From assembly GCA_026705925.1 (NCBI GenBank), contig JAPOZT010000034.1, positions 1-64,000 on the forward strand: a stretch of DNA of 64,000 nucleotides, written 5' to 3'. This document shows, piece by piece, positions 25,548 through 33,436 of the stretch. Made by a program: the position numbers and the translations under genes. The number at the start of each line of letters is the position of its first letter. Positions within the stretch are counted from its first letter, which is position 1. This DNA comes from Gemmatimonadota bacterium (GTDB taxonomy: Bacteria; JAAXHH01). Under the pieces are notes generated by a model. The model was not told where the DNA came from, did no database searches, and saw only the letters and a program-made list of their open reading frames with translations.

Positions 25548-28166
25548 ATGTCCGCCCTGTCTCCTCGACCACTCCTTTGTCGTACACTGGCCGGCTTCCT
25601 TCTGTCCTGCTGCCTGGTGAGTTCCATTGCAGACGCGACCGCGGACACGGCGGCATCGAACACGCAGCCCGAACCCGGTCCTGCCGGTCCTGCCGGTCCT
25701 GCCGGTCCTGCCGGTCCTGCCTTGCCGGCCAGGCAGACCGAAACGCTGGATGCCCTGCTGGCGGAAGGCATATCCCTCTACGACCAGCGGCAATTCGAGG
25801 AAGCGAAATCGGTCTTCGATGAAGCGGTCCGCCTGGATTCCAGGTCCGGGGAGGCTCGGTACTGGCTGGGTATAAGCCTCTATGAACTCGGAGAAGACCG
25901 GGAAGCGGCGAAACAACTGCGAATTGCCGTACGGCACGATCGGAAGAACCCGGATGCGCACCTCGCCCTGGGCCGGACGTACATGCGCATGAAGAACCGC
26001 ATGGTCGACGCGCGCAAGAGCCTCAAGCAGGCCCTCCGGTTCGATCCGGAACACTCCGAAGTGCACTACTACCTCGGTATCGCGTACATGGCGCAGAGCA
26101 AGAGAGATCCCGCCGCGCCGCACTACGTGATGCAGGCCCGGAGATCCTTCGGCAAGGCGGCGGCGGCGAATCCCCTGCACCCGGACGCCTATTTCCAGTT
26201 GGGGCTGTCCTATGAAAACCCCTCTCGCGATTACAAGAAGGCACTGGCCCTCTTCTACCAGCAGTTGATGGTAAAACCGGATCACCGGGATGCGCTCTAT
26301 CACCTGGAGCGATGCAGTTACTTGCTCAACCGGTTTCAGGAAGGCATCGACCTGTTGACACAGGTGGTGGAAGTCCACGGGAACACTGTGCCGGACTACG
26401 TGCATTCTTTGATCAACAAGCTCAGGGCCACGTCGTTGCAATCCCAGAGTCGGTTCGCCGAAGCGAACCAGGCCTACGGGGAATTCCTGGCCGGAGCGGC
26501 ACCGGAGGAACGCGCGCACTACATGGACCTGGCCTATGTGACTTCAGATGAGGAATACCGCCAGTACCAGGCGCTGGAAACGGTAGAAGCGAAAGCGGAA
26601 TTCAGACGAAGGTTCTGGGCGGCCCGCGATCCGAAGCCGGCCACCGCAGTTAACGAGCGGCTCGTGGAACACTACCGGCGAGTCATGCACGCACGAGAAC
26701 ATTTCTCCAGTGGTCAGCAGCCATGGGACCGCCGCGGTGGAATCTATATACGGTACGGCGAACCGGACGATCTGCAGCATTTCATTATGCAGACCGGCGA
26801 GAACGCCTTGAAGAACTACCAACCGACCGGCGACGCCCGTATAGATGCGATCCGGGAGCGCAATTTCATGTGGCGGTATCGGCTGAAGATCGATAACGCC
26901 GGGATGACGTGGAGTGGACGGGGAACGCGCGGCACCCGCGATCCCGATGCGGGGGACTACCTGCCCGAATTGGAAGAACAGCTGAATGACAACTCAAACA
27001 TCGTTTCTTCCTCGGCGGAAGGGGGAATCACCTACTCGGATCCCTTTTCGGCCGGCTCCACCAGAACCCAGTCGCTGGGTTATCTCGCCCAAAGCTGGGT
27101 ATACCTCGAGCACGACCTCGAGTTGTTCTTCGTCGACCAGGTCGGGGTCGGCAAGTTCGACTTCCCGCTGCAGGTGCACGAGACGAACATCACCGAAGCC
27201 GTCGTACAGGAAAAGTATCATCCGAGGCGCATCGCGGCCGCGCTGATCGAGAAGACTCCGGAGTCTTACGTGTTCGACTACGGCGGCGGACCGCTGCGGT
27301 TCATGTACGACATCGTGTCCTACAAGGGACAGGACGGCCGGGCCGAAGTGGAAGCAACCTACGTGGTTCCGGCCGAACAGCTGGAAACAGTGACGGACGG
27401 GCAGGGATTGCGCACGTGGCTGGACGGCCACATGGTATTTCATGATGACGATTTCAACCGCGTAGCCCAAACCTCCAGGCGTTTCGGTCCCATCGACCGG
27501 CCGCTCACAGCGGTATCCGGGAACGACCCGGGTATCGAACTTCATACGGGCATGATGGAGATGGAAGCGCCGCCCGGCAGTTACCGCGCCGCCATAGAGG
27601 TCCAGGACGAGATCACCCGGCGCATCGGCATATACGAACAGGACTATGCCGTTCCCGACTACACCGGCGACGCGCTGGTAATGAGCGATATCAAGCTGGC
27701 GGTATCCATCGCACCGGCCGGTTCGACCCACGGCCCCTTCGTACGCAACGGACTTGAAATCGTACCCAATCCGGCGCGCCTTTACCAGCGCACCGACCCC
27801 GTTCACTATTACTACGAGATCTACAACCTCACACAGTCTGAATCCGGTCGAACCGCTTACCAGGTGGAACTGGAAGTGAAGAACAAGGACCGGCCGCAGA
27901 ACCTCTTCTGGCGCATCCTGAAGGGGTTAGACCGGCTGGTAGGGCGTACGGACAACGAACAGTCCGTGCTCATGGTATTCGAAAACGAAGGAATCCGTTC
28001 GGACGAATACAGCTACACTTCCATCGATACGGGCGCCACACCCACCGGTGCCTACGAGATGACGGTTCGCGTCACGGACCTGCATTCCGGACAAACCGCC
28101 ACGCGGCGGAAAACTTTCATCGTAACCAATGACCGGGTCACGAAATTCAGGGCGGACACGGAATAG
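25548..28166 (+). CDS. GWxTD-domain protein with TPR repeats (first of a tandem pair)
   Basis: An 872-residue exported protein. A signal peptide (LAGFLLSCCLVSSIADA) is followed by a collagen-like PGPAGPAGPAGPAGP stretch, then at least four TPR-like units between about residues 65 and 280 (for example AEGISLYDQRQFEEAKSVFD and PDAHLALGRTYMRM). The GWxTD domain follows: RRFWAARDPKP, ERLVEHYRRV, PWDRRGGIYIRYGEPDD. The name motif is degenerate (PWDRRG). The C-terminal third is beta-rich (YYEIYNLTQSESGRT, YEMTVRVTDLHSGQ). GWxTD proteins are known mainly from Bacteroidetes-like and related lineages, with no agreed function. The neighbour at 28203 is a clear paralog. Confidence 0.85.
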   Translation: MSALSPRPLLCRTLAGFLLSCCLVSSIADATADTAASNTQPEPGPAGPAGPAGPAGPALPARQTETLDALLAEGISLYDQRQFEEAKSVFDEAVRLDSRSGEARYWLGISLYELGEDREAAKQLRIAVRHDRKNPDAHLALGRTYMRMKNRMVDARKSLKQALRFDPEHSEVHYYLGIAYMAQSKRDPAAPHYVMQARRSFGKAAAANPLHPDAYFQLGLSYENPSRDYKKALALFYQQLMVKPDHRDALYHLERCSYLLNRFQEGIDLLTQVVEVHGNTVPDYVHSLINKLRATSLQSQSRFAEANQAYGEFLAGAAPEERAHYMDLAYVTSDEEYRQYQALETVEAKAEFRRRFWAARDPKPATAVNERLVEHYRRVMHAREHFSSGQQPWDRRGGIYIRYGEPDDLQHFIMQTGENALKNYQPTGDARIDAIRERNFMWRYRLKIDNAGMTWSGRGTRGTRDPDAGDYLPELEEQLNDNSNIVSSSAEGGITYSDPFSAGSTRTQSLGYLAQSWVYLEHDLELFFVDQVGVGKFDFPLQVHETNITEAVVQEKYHPRRIAAALIEKTPESYVFDYGGGPLRFMYDIVSYKGQDGRAEVEATYVVPAEQLETVTDGQGLRTWLDGHMVFHDDDFNRVAQTSRRFGPIDRPLTAVSGNDPGIELHTGMMEMEAPPGSYRAAIEVQDEITRRIGIYEQDYAVPDYTGDALVMSDIKLAVSIAPAGSTHGPFVRNGLEIVPNPARLYQRTDPVHYYYEIYNLTQSESGRTAYQVELEVKNKDRPQNLFWRILKGLDRLVGRTDNEQSVLMVFENEGIRSDEYSYTSIDTGATPTGAYEMTVRVTDLHSGQTATRRKTFIVTNDRVTKFRADTE
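25677..25721 (+). repeat. Five perfect tandem copies of a 9-bp unit, in frame
   Basis: GGTCCTGCC is repeated five times without change and encodes Gly-Pro-Ala triplets right after the signal peptide region of the GWxTD protein. Perfect identity points to recent or ongoing slippage. Confidence 0.92.
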
Positions 28167-28202
28167 CCTCCCGCTTACACCCGCGCTGAAGGACGGCGCA
28201 AC

Positions 28203-30623
28203 ATGTCGAACCTGAGCATACTCCCCGCACTGGCAGTCCTGCTGATGCATTTCACCTGGCAGCCGTCCTTTGCCGGCCAGGATGCGGAGTCCATTTCCGG
28301 CCAGGATGCGGAGTCTCTCGCCGCCCGGGCGGCGGAATCCCTCCTGGACCAGGCCAGGGTGTTGTACGACCAGGGTGAATTCCAGCGTGCGGAGTCCACG
28401 CTGAGGATGCTGCTCGAACGGCAACCCGAATTGCCTGCGGCCCACCTGTGGCTGAGTCGTACGCTTGACCGGATGGAAAGGTACGACGAGGCCGAGGAGG
28501 CCGCGAAGGAAGCGCTGAAGGTCGACAGCACTTCCCCTGAAATCCTCATACAACTGGCGCGGGTCAACATGCTCAAAGACAAGAAGACGGATGCGCGGGA
28601 CTACCTCGACGAGGCCGAGAAACTGGCGCCGGACATGGCGGACATATACTACTATCGCGGCCGCACGTACGGAAAGCTCAGGATGGCGCTGTTCCGGCCC
28701 CGTACGGCCGAACGGGAATACAGGATCCAGGACGCGTCCTACCGGCGCGCCGTCGCATTGAACCCAAGCCATCCCGATGCCTACTTTCAACTGGGATACG
28801 TCATCGAGGAGATCCAGGACGACCCGGAATCCGCGATGGACTGGTATGTCAGGCAGGCATCCGTGAATCCGGCGCACGATGAAGCGGTCTATCGACTGGC
28901 CGCCTGCGCCGTCGAGTTAAGGGCGTACCAGAAGGGGTACGCGCAGCTGCAGCGGGTCGCCACGACCCAGGATTCGGCCGTCAATCCCCTGGTCGAGGGG
29001 CTGGCGGCACAACTCGAAGCCTACCGGTACCATACCCTGGACCAACACGTGCGAGCGTACCGGGCCATGAGGCGTTACGTCGCGGTCCTGTCGGAAATCG
29101 ACCCCGGTAAAGTCGCCCTGTTCAAGGATCTCTCCATCGTAGCCTCCTCGAAGGAAGCCGACGCCTTTCTCGAAGCGCCGGAAAAGGAAAGGGAGCAGTT
29201 GTGGCGTACCTACTGGGCGGCCCGTGATCCCGATCCCACGACGCGGATCAACGAACGGCTGGTGGAACACTACCGCCGGATGATCTTCTCCAGGCTGCAT
29301 TTTTCTGCGGGCAAGACCCCGTGGGACCGCCGCGGCGAGATCTATGTCCGGTACGGTCATCCGGACGACCGTCAGCAGTTCATTCTCAAATCCGGGGAGG
29401 ATGTGGTCAATGCGATTTTCCCGACCGGGATGCAGGCCGTTGACATGATCCGCGAAACCAGCCGGCAGCGACTTGATATGCAGGTCAGCACCGGGGCGCC
29501 GATCCAGGACTTCGGCGAATTCAGCGCACGGATCGGGCGCGAGACCAAGTCGGTCGCGTTCCCGACGGAAAGCTGGGTCTACGTCCCCTTCGGCCTGGAG
29601 ATCTTCTTCACGGATCAGCGGAATTCGAAAGCGTTTGACTACCCGCTTGAGGTGATCGATCTGCCCGACCAGGCGACCAACTTCGGCACGACGGACCGGC
29701 TCGCGTACAGCTTCCTGAATACGCCGAGGAAACAGGCCGAAGAACTCATCCGGAAAGTACCCGAATCCCACCGGTACGACTACGGCGGCGAGCCGCTCTC
29801 GTTCGTGTACCAACTGGCATCATTCAAGGGCGCCGGCGACTGGGCCGACGTGGAAGTGGCCTACAGCCTTCCCGCGGCCCAACTGGGCAACGTGGAGGAC
29901 GGACTCGGCGAAAGGACCTGGCTGTCCGGCCGAATCGCCCTGCAAGACCAGGACTTCAACTACGTGCAGGCCATGCCCTTCAGGATGGGACCGCTTCGCC
30001 GTCCCGAGTCGGCACAGGACAATCTGCAGCTTTCTACGGGCGCATTCCGGTTCAGTGCGCAGCCCGGGGCGTACCGGTCCGCGGTTTCGCTGCGGGATTC
30101 GCTTTCGCAGAAGTTCGGAATCTTCACGGCGCCGCTCCGGATCTCGGATTACAGCTCGGACCGGATGCTGCTGAGCGACGTAAAGCTCGCCGCATCCATC
30201 GTGCCCACCGACGCGGCGGGACTGCTCATCCGCAACGGCCTGTTCATCACGCCCCACCCCGCGCGCCTCTATTCCCGCGCGACGCCGGTATTCATCTATT
30301 ACGAGATCTACAACCTGGAGCCGGATGCCGAGGGCCGGACGGGATTTCGTACGGAGCTGGAGATTGCCGCCAGGGAACCCAGGCGCAATGTCGTCCTCAG
30401 ATTCCTCACCGCCTTGGGGCGCATGGTCAGCCAACGTTCAGACGACCAGACGGCCTACGTGACCTTCGAGGACAGCGGCACGTCGCCGGACGATTTCAAG
30501 TACACCTCGATCGAAACGGCGGACCTGGACCCGGGGACCTATACCATGACGCTGACCGTCACGGATCTCCATTCCGGGCAGCAGGACACGAAGACGGTCG
30601 ATTTCATCGTGGTCCAGGGCTGA
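28203..30623 (+). CDS. GWxTD-domain protein with TPR repeats (second of a tandem pair)
   Basis: An 806-residue paralog of the preceding gene with the same order: signal peptide (LAVLLMHFTWQPSFAG), TPR-like units (ARVLYDQGEFQRAESTLRML, PAAHLWLSRTLDRMERYDEA), the GWxTD-type core (YWAARDPDPTTRINERLVEH, PWDRRGEIYVRYGHPDD) and a C-terminal beta domain (YYEIYNLEPDAEGRT, YTMTLTVTDLHSGQ). A 24-bp duplication just after the signal peptide gives two copies of SGQDAES-like sequence. It begins 36 bp after its neighbour, so both are probably on one message. The two may form a periplasmic heteromer. That is inference. Confidence 0.85.
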   Translation: MSNLSILPALAVLLMHFTWQPSFAGQDAESISGQDAESLAARAAESLLDQARVLYDQGEFQRAESTLRMLLERQPELPAAHLWLSRTLDRMERYDEAEEAAKEALKVDSTSPEILIQLARVNMLKDKKTDARDYLDEAEKLAPDMADIYYYRGRTYGKLRMALFRPRTAEREYRIQDASYRRAVALNPSHPDAYFQLGYVIEEIQDDPESAMDWYVRQASVNPAHDEAVYRLAACAVELRAYQKGYAQLQRVATTQDSAVNPLVEGLAAQLEAYRYHTLDQHVRAYRAMRRYVAVLSEIDPGKVALFKDLSIVASSKEADAFLEAPEKEREQLWRTYWAARDPDPTTRINERLVEHYRRMIFSRLHFSAGKTPWDRRGEIYVRYGHPDDRQQFILKSGEDVVNAIFPTGMQAVDMIRETSRQRLDMQVSTGAPIQDFGEFSARIGRETKSVAFPTESWVYVPFGLEIFFTDQRNSKAFDYPLEVIDLPDQATNFGTTDRLAYSFLNTPRKQAEELIRKVPESHRYDYGGEPLSFVYQLASFKGAGDWADVEVAYSLPAAQLGNVEDGLGERTWLSGRIALQDQDFNYVQAMPFRMGPLRRPESAQDNLQLSTGAFRFSAQPGAYRSAVSLRDSLSQKFGIFTAPLRISDYSSDRMLLSDVKLAASIVPTDAAGLLIRNGLFITPHPARLYSRATPVFIYYEIYNLEPDAEGRTGFRTELEIAAREPRRNVVLRFLTALGRMVSQRSDDQTAYVTFEDSGTSPDDFKYTSIETADLDPGTYTMTLTVTDLHSGQQDTKTVDFIVVQG
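28273..28320 (+). repeat. Two tandem copies of a 24-bp unit, in frame
   Basis: 28273-28296 and 28297-28320 both begin CCGGCCAGGATGCGGAGTC and encode a repeated GQDAES. The unit is a multiple of three. Confidence 0.8.
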
Positions 30624-30628
30624 AGGAG

Positions 30629-30660
30629 CTACAACCCCGGCTTCTCCGCATCCTCCGTGG
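30629..30660 (+). repeat. Left copy of a 32-bp direct repeat flanking the ATPase gene
   Basis: CTACAACCCCGGCTTCTCCG and the next 12 bp match 31868-31899 at 30 of 32 positions. Read on the minus strand the sequence is the last nine codons and stop of the sulfatase gene (TEDAEKPGL then stop, against AEDAEKPGL at the right copy). It is an orphan copy here. Confidence 0.85.
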
Positions 30661-30672
30661 TAGTCAGCTATT

Positions 30673-30713
30673 TACCATGAAAATCCATCTTGACATGAAC
30701 GATTATCATGGTA
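30673..30713 (+). promoter_or_regulatory. Inverted repeat spanning the ATPase promoter (candidate operator)
   Basis: TACCATGA (30673-30680) and TCATGGTA (30706-30713) are perfect inverted copies, centres 33 bp apart (about three helical turns). The right arm overlaps the -10 box, so a bound dimer would block transcription. A third related half-site, GACATGA, lies between them at 30692-30698. Confidence 0.55.
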
Positions 30714-30717
30714 TATT
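30690..30717 (+). promoter_or_regulatory. Strong promoter giving a leaderless ATPase mRNA
   Basis: TTGACA (30690-30695), 16-bp spacer, TATATT (30712-30717). The expected start falls on the A of the ATG at 30724 and there is no Shine-Dalgarno site, so the transcript is probably leaderless. Confidence 0.75.
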
Positions 30718-30723
30718 CATCGC

Positions 30724-31917
30724 ATGGTACCCCGACCCGCCATCTTGACATCTATCTCGACAGCCCTCTCGCGCAGTCCCGTCGCCCTGCTTCTGGGGCC
30801 TCGGCAGTGCGGGAAAACGACCCTGGCCCGTCAACTGGTGCCATATGACGATCTGAACTACTTCGACCTCGAAGACCCGGCCAGTCTGGTGAGGCTGGAT
30901 GAGCCTATGACGGCGCTCGGTCCGCTCGAGGGTCTGGTGGTCATCGACGAGATACAGCGTCGGCAGGAGTTGTTCCCTGTTCTGCGCGTACTGGTCGACC
31001 GTACGCCATCGCCCGCGCGGTTCCTGATCCTGGGCAGCGCTTCTTCGGACCTGATGCGTAACGCATCGGAATCGCTGGCCGGTCGCCTGGAACGCATCAC
31101 CATGCGGGGATTCAGCTTATCCGAGATAGAATTCGCCCACCAGCAGAAGCACTGGCTGCGCGGGGGATTTCCGAGGTCGTACCTTGCCGCGAACGAGGCA
31201 GATAGCGCCGTTTGGCGCAGGGAATTCATGCAAACGGTGGTCGAAAGAGACGTGCCGCAACTCGGCTTACGTCTGCCGGCCACTACGCTGTTCAGGTTCT
31301 GGACCATGCTGGCCCATTATCACGGCCAGGTATGGAACGCGGCCGAATCGGCCAGGTCGCTCGGTGTCGCCGAAACCACAACCCGCCGCTATCTCGACGT
31401 GCTTGAAGGACTGTTCATGGTCAGGCGGCTGAATCCATGGTTCGCCAACCTGAAGAAGCGGCAGGTCAGGTCGCCCAGGATATACGTCCGGGACAGCGGT
31501 CTGCTACACGCGCTTCTGGGCATACGATCGGAAAGGGACCTGATGTCCCATCCGAAGTCGGGGGCTTCGTGGGAAGGGTACGTCGTCGAGGAGGTTCTGT
31601 CTGACTTCGAGCCTGATGAGGCCTATTCCTGGGCGACCCACAACGGCGCCGAACTGGACCTTTACCTGGTTAAAGACGGCCGAAGGATCGGCGTGGAGTG
31701 CAAACGTCAGGACGCGCCGCGCGTGACGCGTTCCATGCGTATTGCGCTGGAGGATCTGGCCCTGGATCATCTGTACGTCGTCTATCCGGGTTCTAAGACT
31801 TATACAATCGGAAAGGACATAACCGTAACGCCTCTTTCACACATAAAAAGCCCCGGGCTCTCCGAACCTACAACCCCGGCTTCTCCGCGTCCTCCGCGGG
31901 CGGCCCCTGGAGGTTGA
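30724..31917 (+). CDS. AAA ATPase with DUF4143 domain
   Basis: A 397-residue protein of the AAA_14/DUF4143 type. Walker A GPRQCGKTT lies near residues 25-33, Walker B-like VVIDEIQRRQELFPVLR follows, and GSASSDLMRNASESLAGR is the next conserved element. The DUF4143 half has a winged-helix segment (AESARSLGVAETTTRRYLD) and a nuclease-like end, HNGAELDLYLVKDGRRIGVECK, with the E-D-(E)xK spacing of PD-(D/E)XK folds. These proteins are common accessory genes of uncertain role. The last about 17 residues are the antisense of the sulfatase 3' end, and the gene overlaps that gene convergently by 50 bp. It lies between 32-bp direct repeats, so it looks inserted. Confidence 0.9.
   Translation: MVPRPAILTSISTALSRSPVALLLGPRQCGKTTLARQLVPYDDLNYFDLEDPASLVRLDEPMTALGPLEGLVVIDEIQRRQELFPVLRVLVDRTPSPARFLILGSASSDLMRNASESLAGRLERITMRGFSLSEIEFAHQQKHWLRGGFPRSYLAANEADSAVWRREFMQTVVERDVPQLGLRLPATTLFRFWTMLAHYHGQVWNAAESARSLGVAETTTRRYLDVLEGLFMVRRLNPWFANLKKRQVRSPRIYVRDSGLLHALLGIRSERDLMSHPKSGASWEGYVVEEVLSDFEPDEAYSWATHNGAELDLYLVKDGRRIGVECKRQDAPRVTRSMRIALEDLALDHLYVVYPGSKTYTIGKDITVTPLSHIKSPGLSEPTTPASPRPPRAAPGG
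31868..31899 (+). repeat. Right copy of the 32-bp direct repeat, at the sulfatase 3' end
   Basis: The partner of 30629-30660. On the minus strand it is the intact sulfatase C-terminus and stop; on the plus strand it is read as the ATPase C-terminus. Confidence 0.85.
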
Positions 31918-33436
31918 CGTTGTCCCTGGTGGGCCACCGCACGTTGTAGTGCGCGGAGCGGTCCCGCTTGTAGCCCGCGTGCCAGTAATTGCTGGCCGCC
32001 AGCCACTCCAGCAGGTCTTCCTTCATCTTCGCCTTGATCCCTGCGTACGCATCGTCGTCCCACCGGTTCCACAGTTCTCCGGGATCCGCCTCCAGGTCGT
32101 ACAGCTCGCCCTCCTCCTGGCCGATGTAGTAGACCATCTTGTGGGTCGGGCCGCGCATCATGATCTGGTAGTTATCCTCACAGAAGACGTAGTCACGCGG
32201 CGTGACGGATGCGTCCGGGTTGGCGTAGGGCAGCAAGGACCGCCCTTCCAGGTAGGTGGGAACCGGCACGCCGGCCGCCTCGAGGATGGTGGGACCCAGG
32301 TCCATGAGAGAAACCAGGTCGCTTACGTGGTCGCCTCGTCGTCGGCGGTCCGGGTAGCGGATGATGAGCGGGATGTGGGTGATGGAGTCGTACATCAGCC
32401 ACTTGTAGGCCAGGGCGTGGTCGCCCAGGTTCTCGCCGTGGTCCGAGCAGAAGATGACCAGGGCGTTTTCCAGGTAACCCCGTTCTTCCAGGGCGTCCAG
32501 GATCTCACCCATCTTCTCGTCCACCGTGGTCACCTTGGCGTAGTAGTGGCGGCGCATGCGGTCGATGCGTTCGTCGTTGGCCAGGTACATGTTGATCCCG
32601 GATTCGTGGCCGGCCGTGGAGAACATCTTCTTCAGCGCTTCGTGCTGGGGCGGCTTTCCCGCCAGTTCGTTCTCCCGGGTTACCGGCATGGGTATCTCGA
32701 CATCGTCGTACAGGCTCAGGTGACGGGGGAGCGGGTCCCAGGGTTCGTGGGGACCCGTGAATCCGATTTCGAGGAAGAAGGGCTTGTCGCCGCGGTGGCT
32801 GCGGATCCAGTTGAGCGCCGAGTTTCCGATAAAGACGTCGCTGTGGAAGCGCTCCTCCTCGTGCCACGGCACGCCCTGCAGTTTGGTCCACCAGTCGGGG
32901 TCCGTCAGGTGGCGGTCGTTGGGCCGCTCCACGCCGTGGAAGGTCATGTACCGGCCCCAGTCGTCGTCCGCGCCGCCGCCGGCCAGGCTCATGCCGGTCG
33001 GGTTCTCGACGACGACCCGCTCGTGGAACCCGCCGGGGATGTCCCGCGGCATGAAATGCATCTTGCCGATGCTGGCGCACCAGTAGCCGCTTTCCGCCAG
33101 GTCCTGCACCCAGTTGCGGTGGCGGCCCCAGGGCTGGAAACTGTAGACGCCCGTGTTGTGGGGGTACATGCCGGTGAAGACGGCGGCCCGCGAGGCCACG
33201 CAGGTGGCGCCCGGGCAGTAGGCCTGCCGGAAGGAAACCCCTTCGGCGACCAGCCGGTCGTGGGCCGGGGTGACCATATGGGGTTGGTCCCAGCCGCGGA
33301 TCGTGTCGATGCGCTGCTGGTCCGTCATGATGAGGATGATATTGGGGCGGTCCGGGCAGTCCGGGCGGACCGGGCGATCCGGGCGGTCCAGGCCAGGTGA
33401 GCCAGGCGGGTTAGGCGGACCAGGCGGGCTAGGCAA
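31868..33436 (-). CDS. Type I sulfatase (arylsulfatase-like), cytoplasmic
   Basis: A 522-residue alkaline-phosphatase-fold sulfatase. NIILIMTDQQR carries the calcium-binding region. The formylglycine site is C79 in GATCVASRAAVFTGMYP, a CxAxR form in place of CxPxR. IGKMHF, GFTGPHEPWDP and CSDHGENLGDH are further active-site motifs. No signal peptide is present. The best start is TTG 33436, with GGAGG 6 nt upstream (33443-33447), overlapping the stop of the preceding gene by 8 bp. The ATG at 33463 is an alternative. Residues 2-31 are Pro/Asp/Arg-rich and come from a GC-rich repeat. CxAxR sites are typically matured by radical-SAM anSME enzymes. Confidence 0.9.
   Translation of the reverse strand: MPSPPGPPNPPGSPGLDRPDRPVRPDCPDRPNIILIMTDQQRIDTIRGWDQPHMVTPAHDRLVAEGVSFRQAYCPGATCVASRAAVFTGMYPHNTGVYSFQPWGRHRNWVQDLAESGYWCASIGKMHFMPRDIPGGFHERVVVENPTGMSLAGGGADDDWGRYMTFHGVERPNDRHLTDPDWWTKLQGVPWHEEERFHSDVFIGNSALNWIRSHRGDKPFFLEIGFTGPHEPWDPLPRHLSLYDDVEIPMPVTRENELAGKPPQHEALKKMFSTAGHESGINMYLANDERIDRMRRHYYAKVTTVDEKMGEILDALEERGYLENALVIFCSDHGENLGDHALAYKWLMYDSITHIPLIIRYPDRRRRGDHVSDLVSLMDLGPTILEAAGVPVPTYLEGRSLLPYANPDASVTPRDYVFCEDNYQIMMRGPTHKMVYYIGQEEGELYDLEADPGELWNRWDDDAYAGIKAKMKEDLLEWLAASNYWHAGYKRDRSAHYNVRWPTRDNVNLQGPPAEDAEKPGL
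33350..33428 (-). repeat. Degenerate 9-bp GC-rich repeat at the sulfatase 5' end
   Basis: Repeated CGGTCCGGG/CGGACCGGG-type units with a roughly 9-bp period start at the upstream stop codon and run into the sulfatase N-terminus, encoding PPGPPNPPGSPG and DRPDRPVRPD. Confidence 0.75.

Noticed and set aside
31949..33400. Plus-strand frame of 483 residues
   Set aside because: It is antisense to the sulfatase; high GC keeps such frames open.
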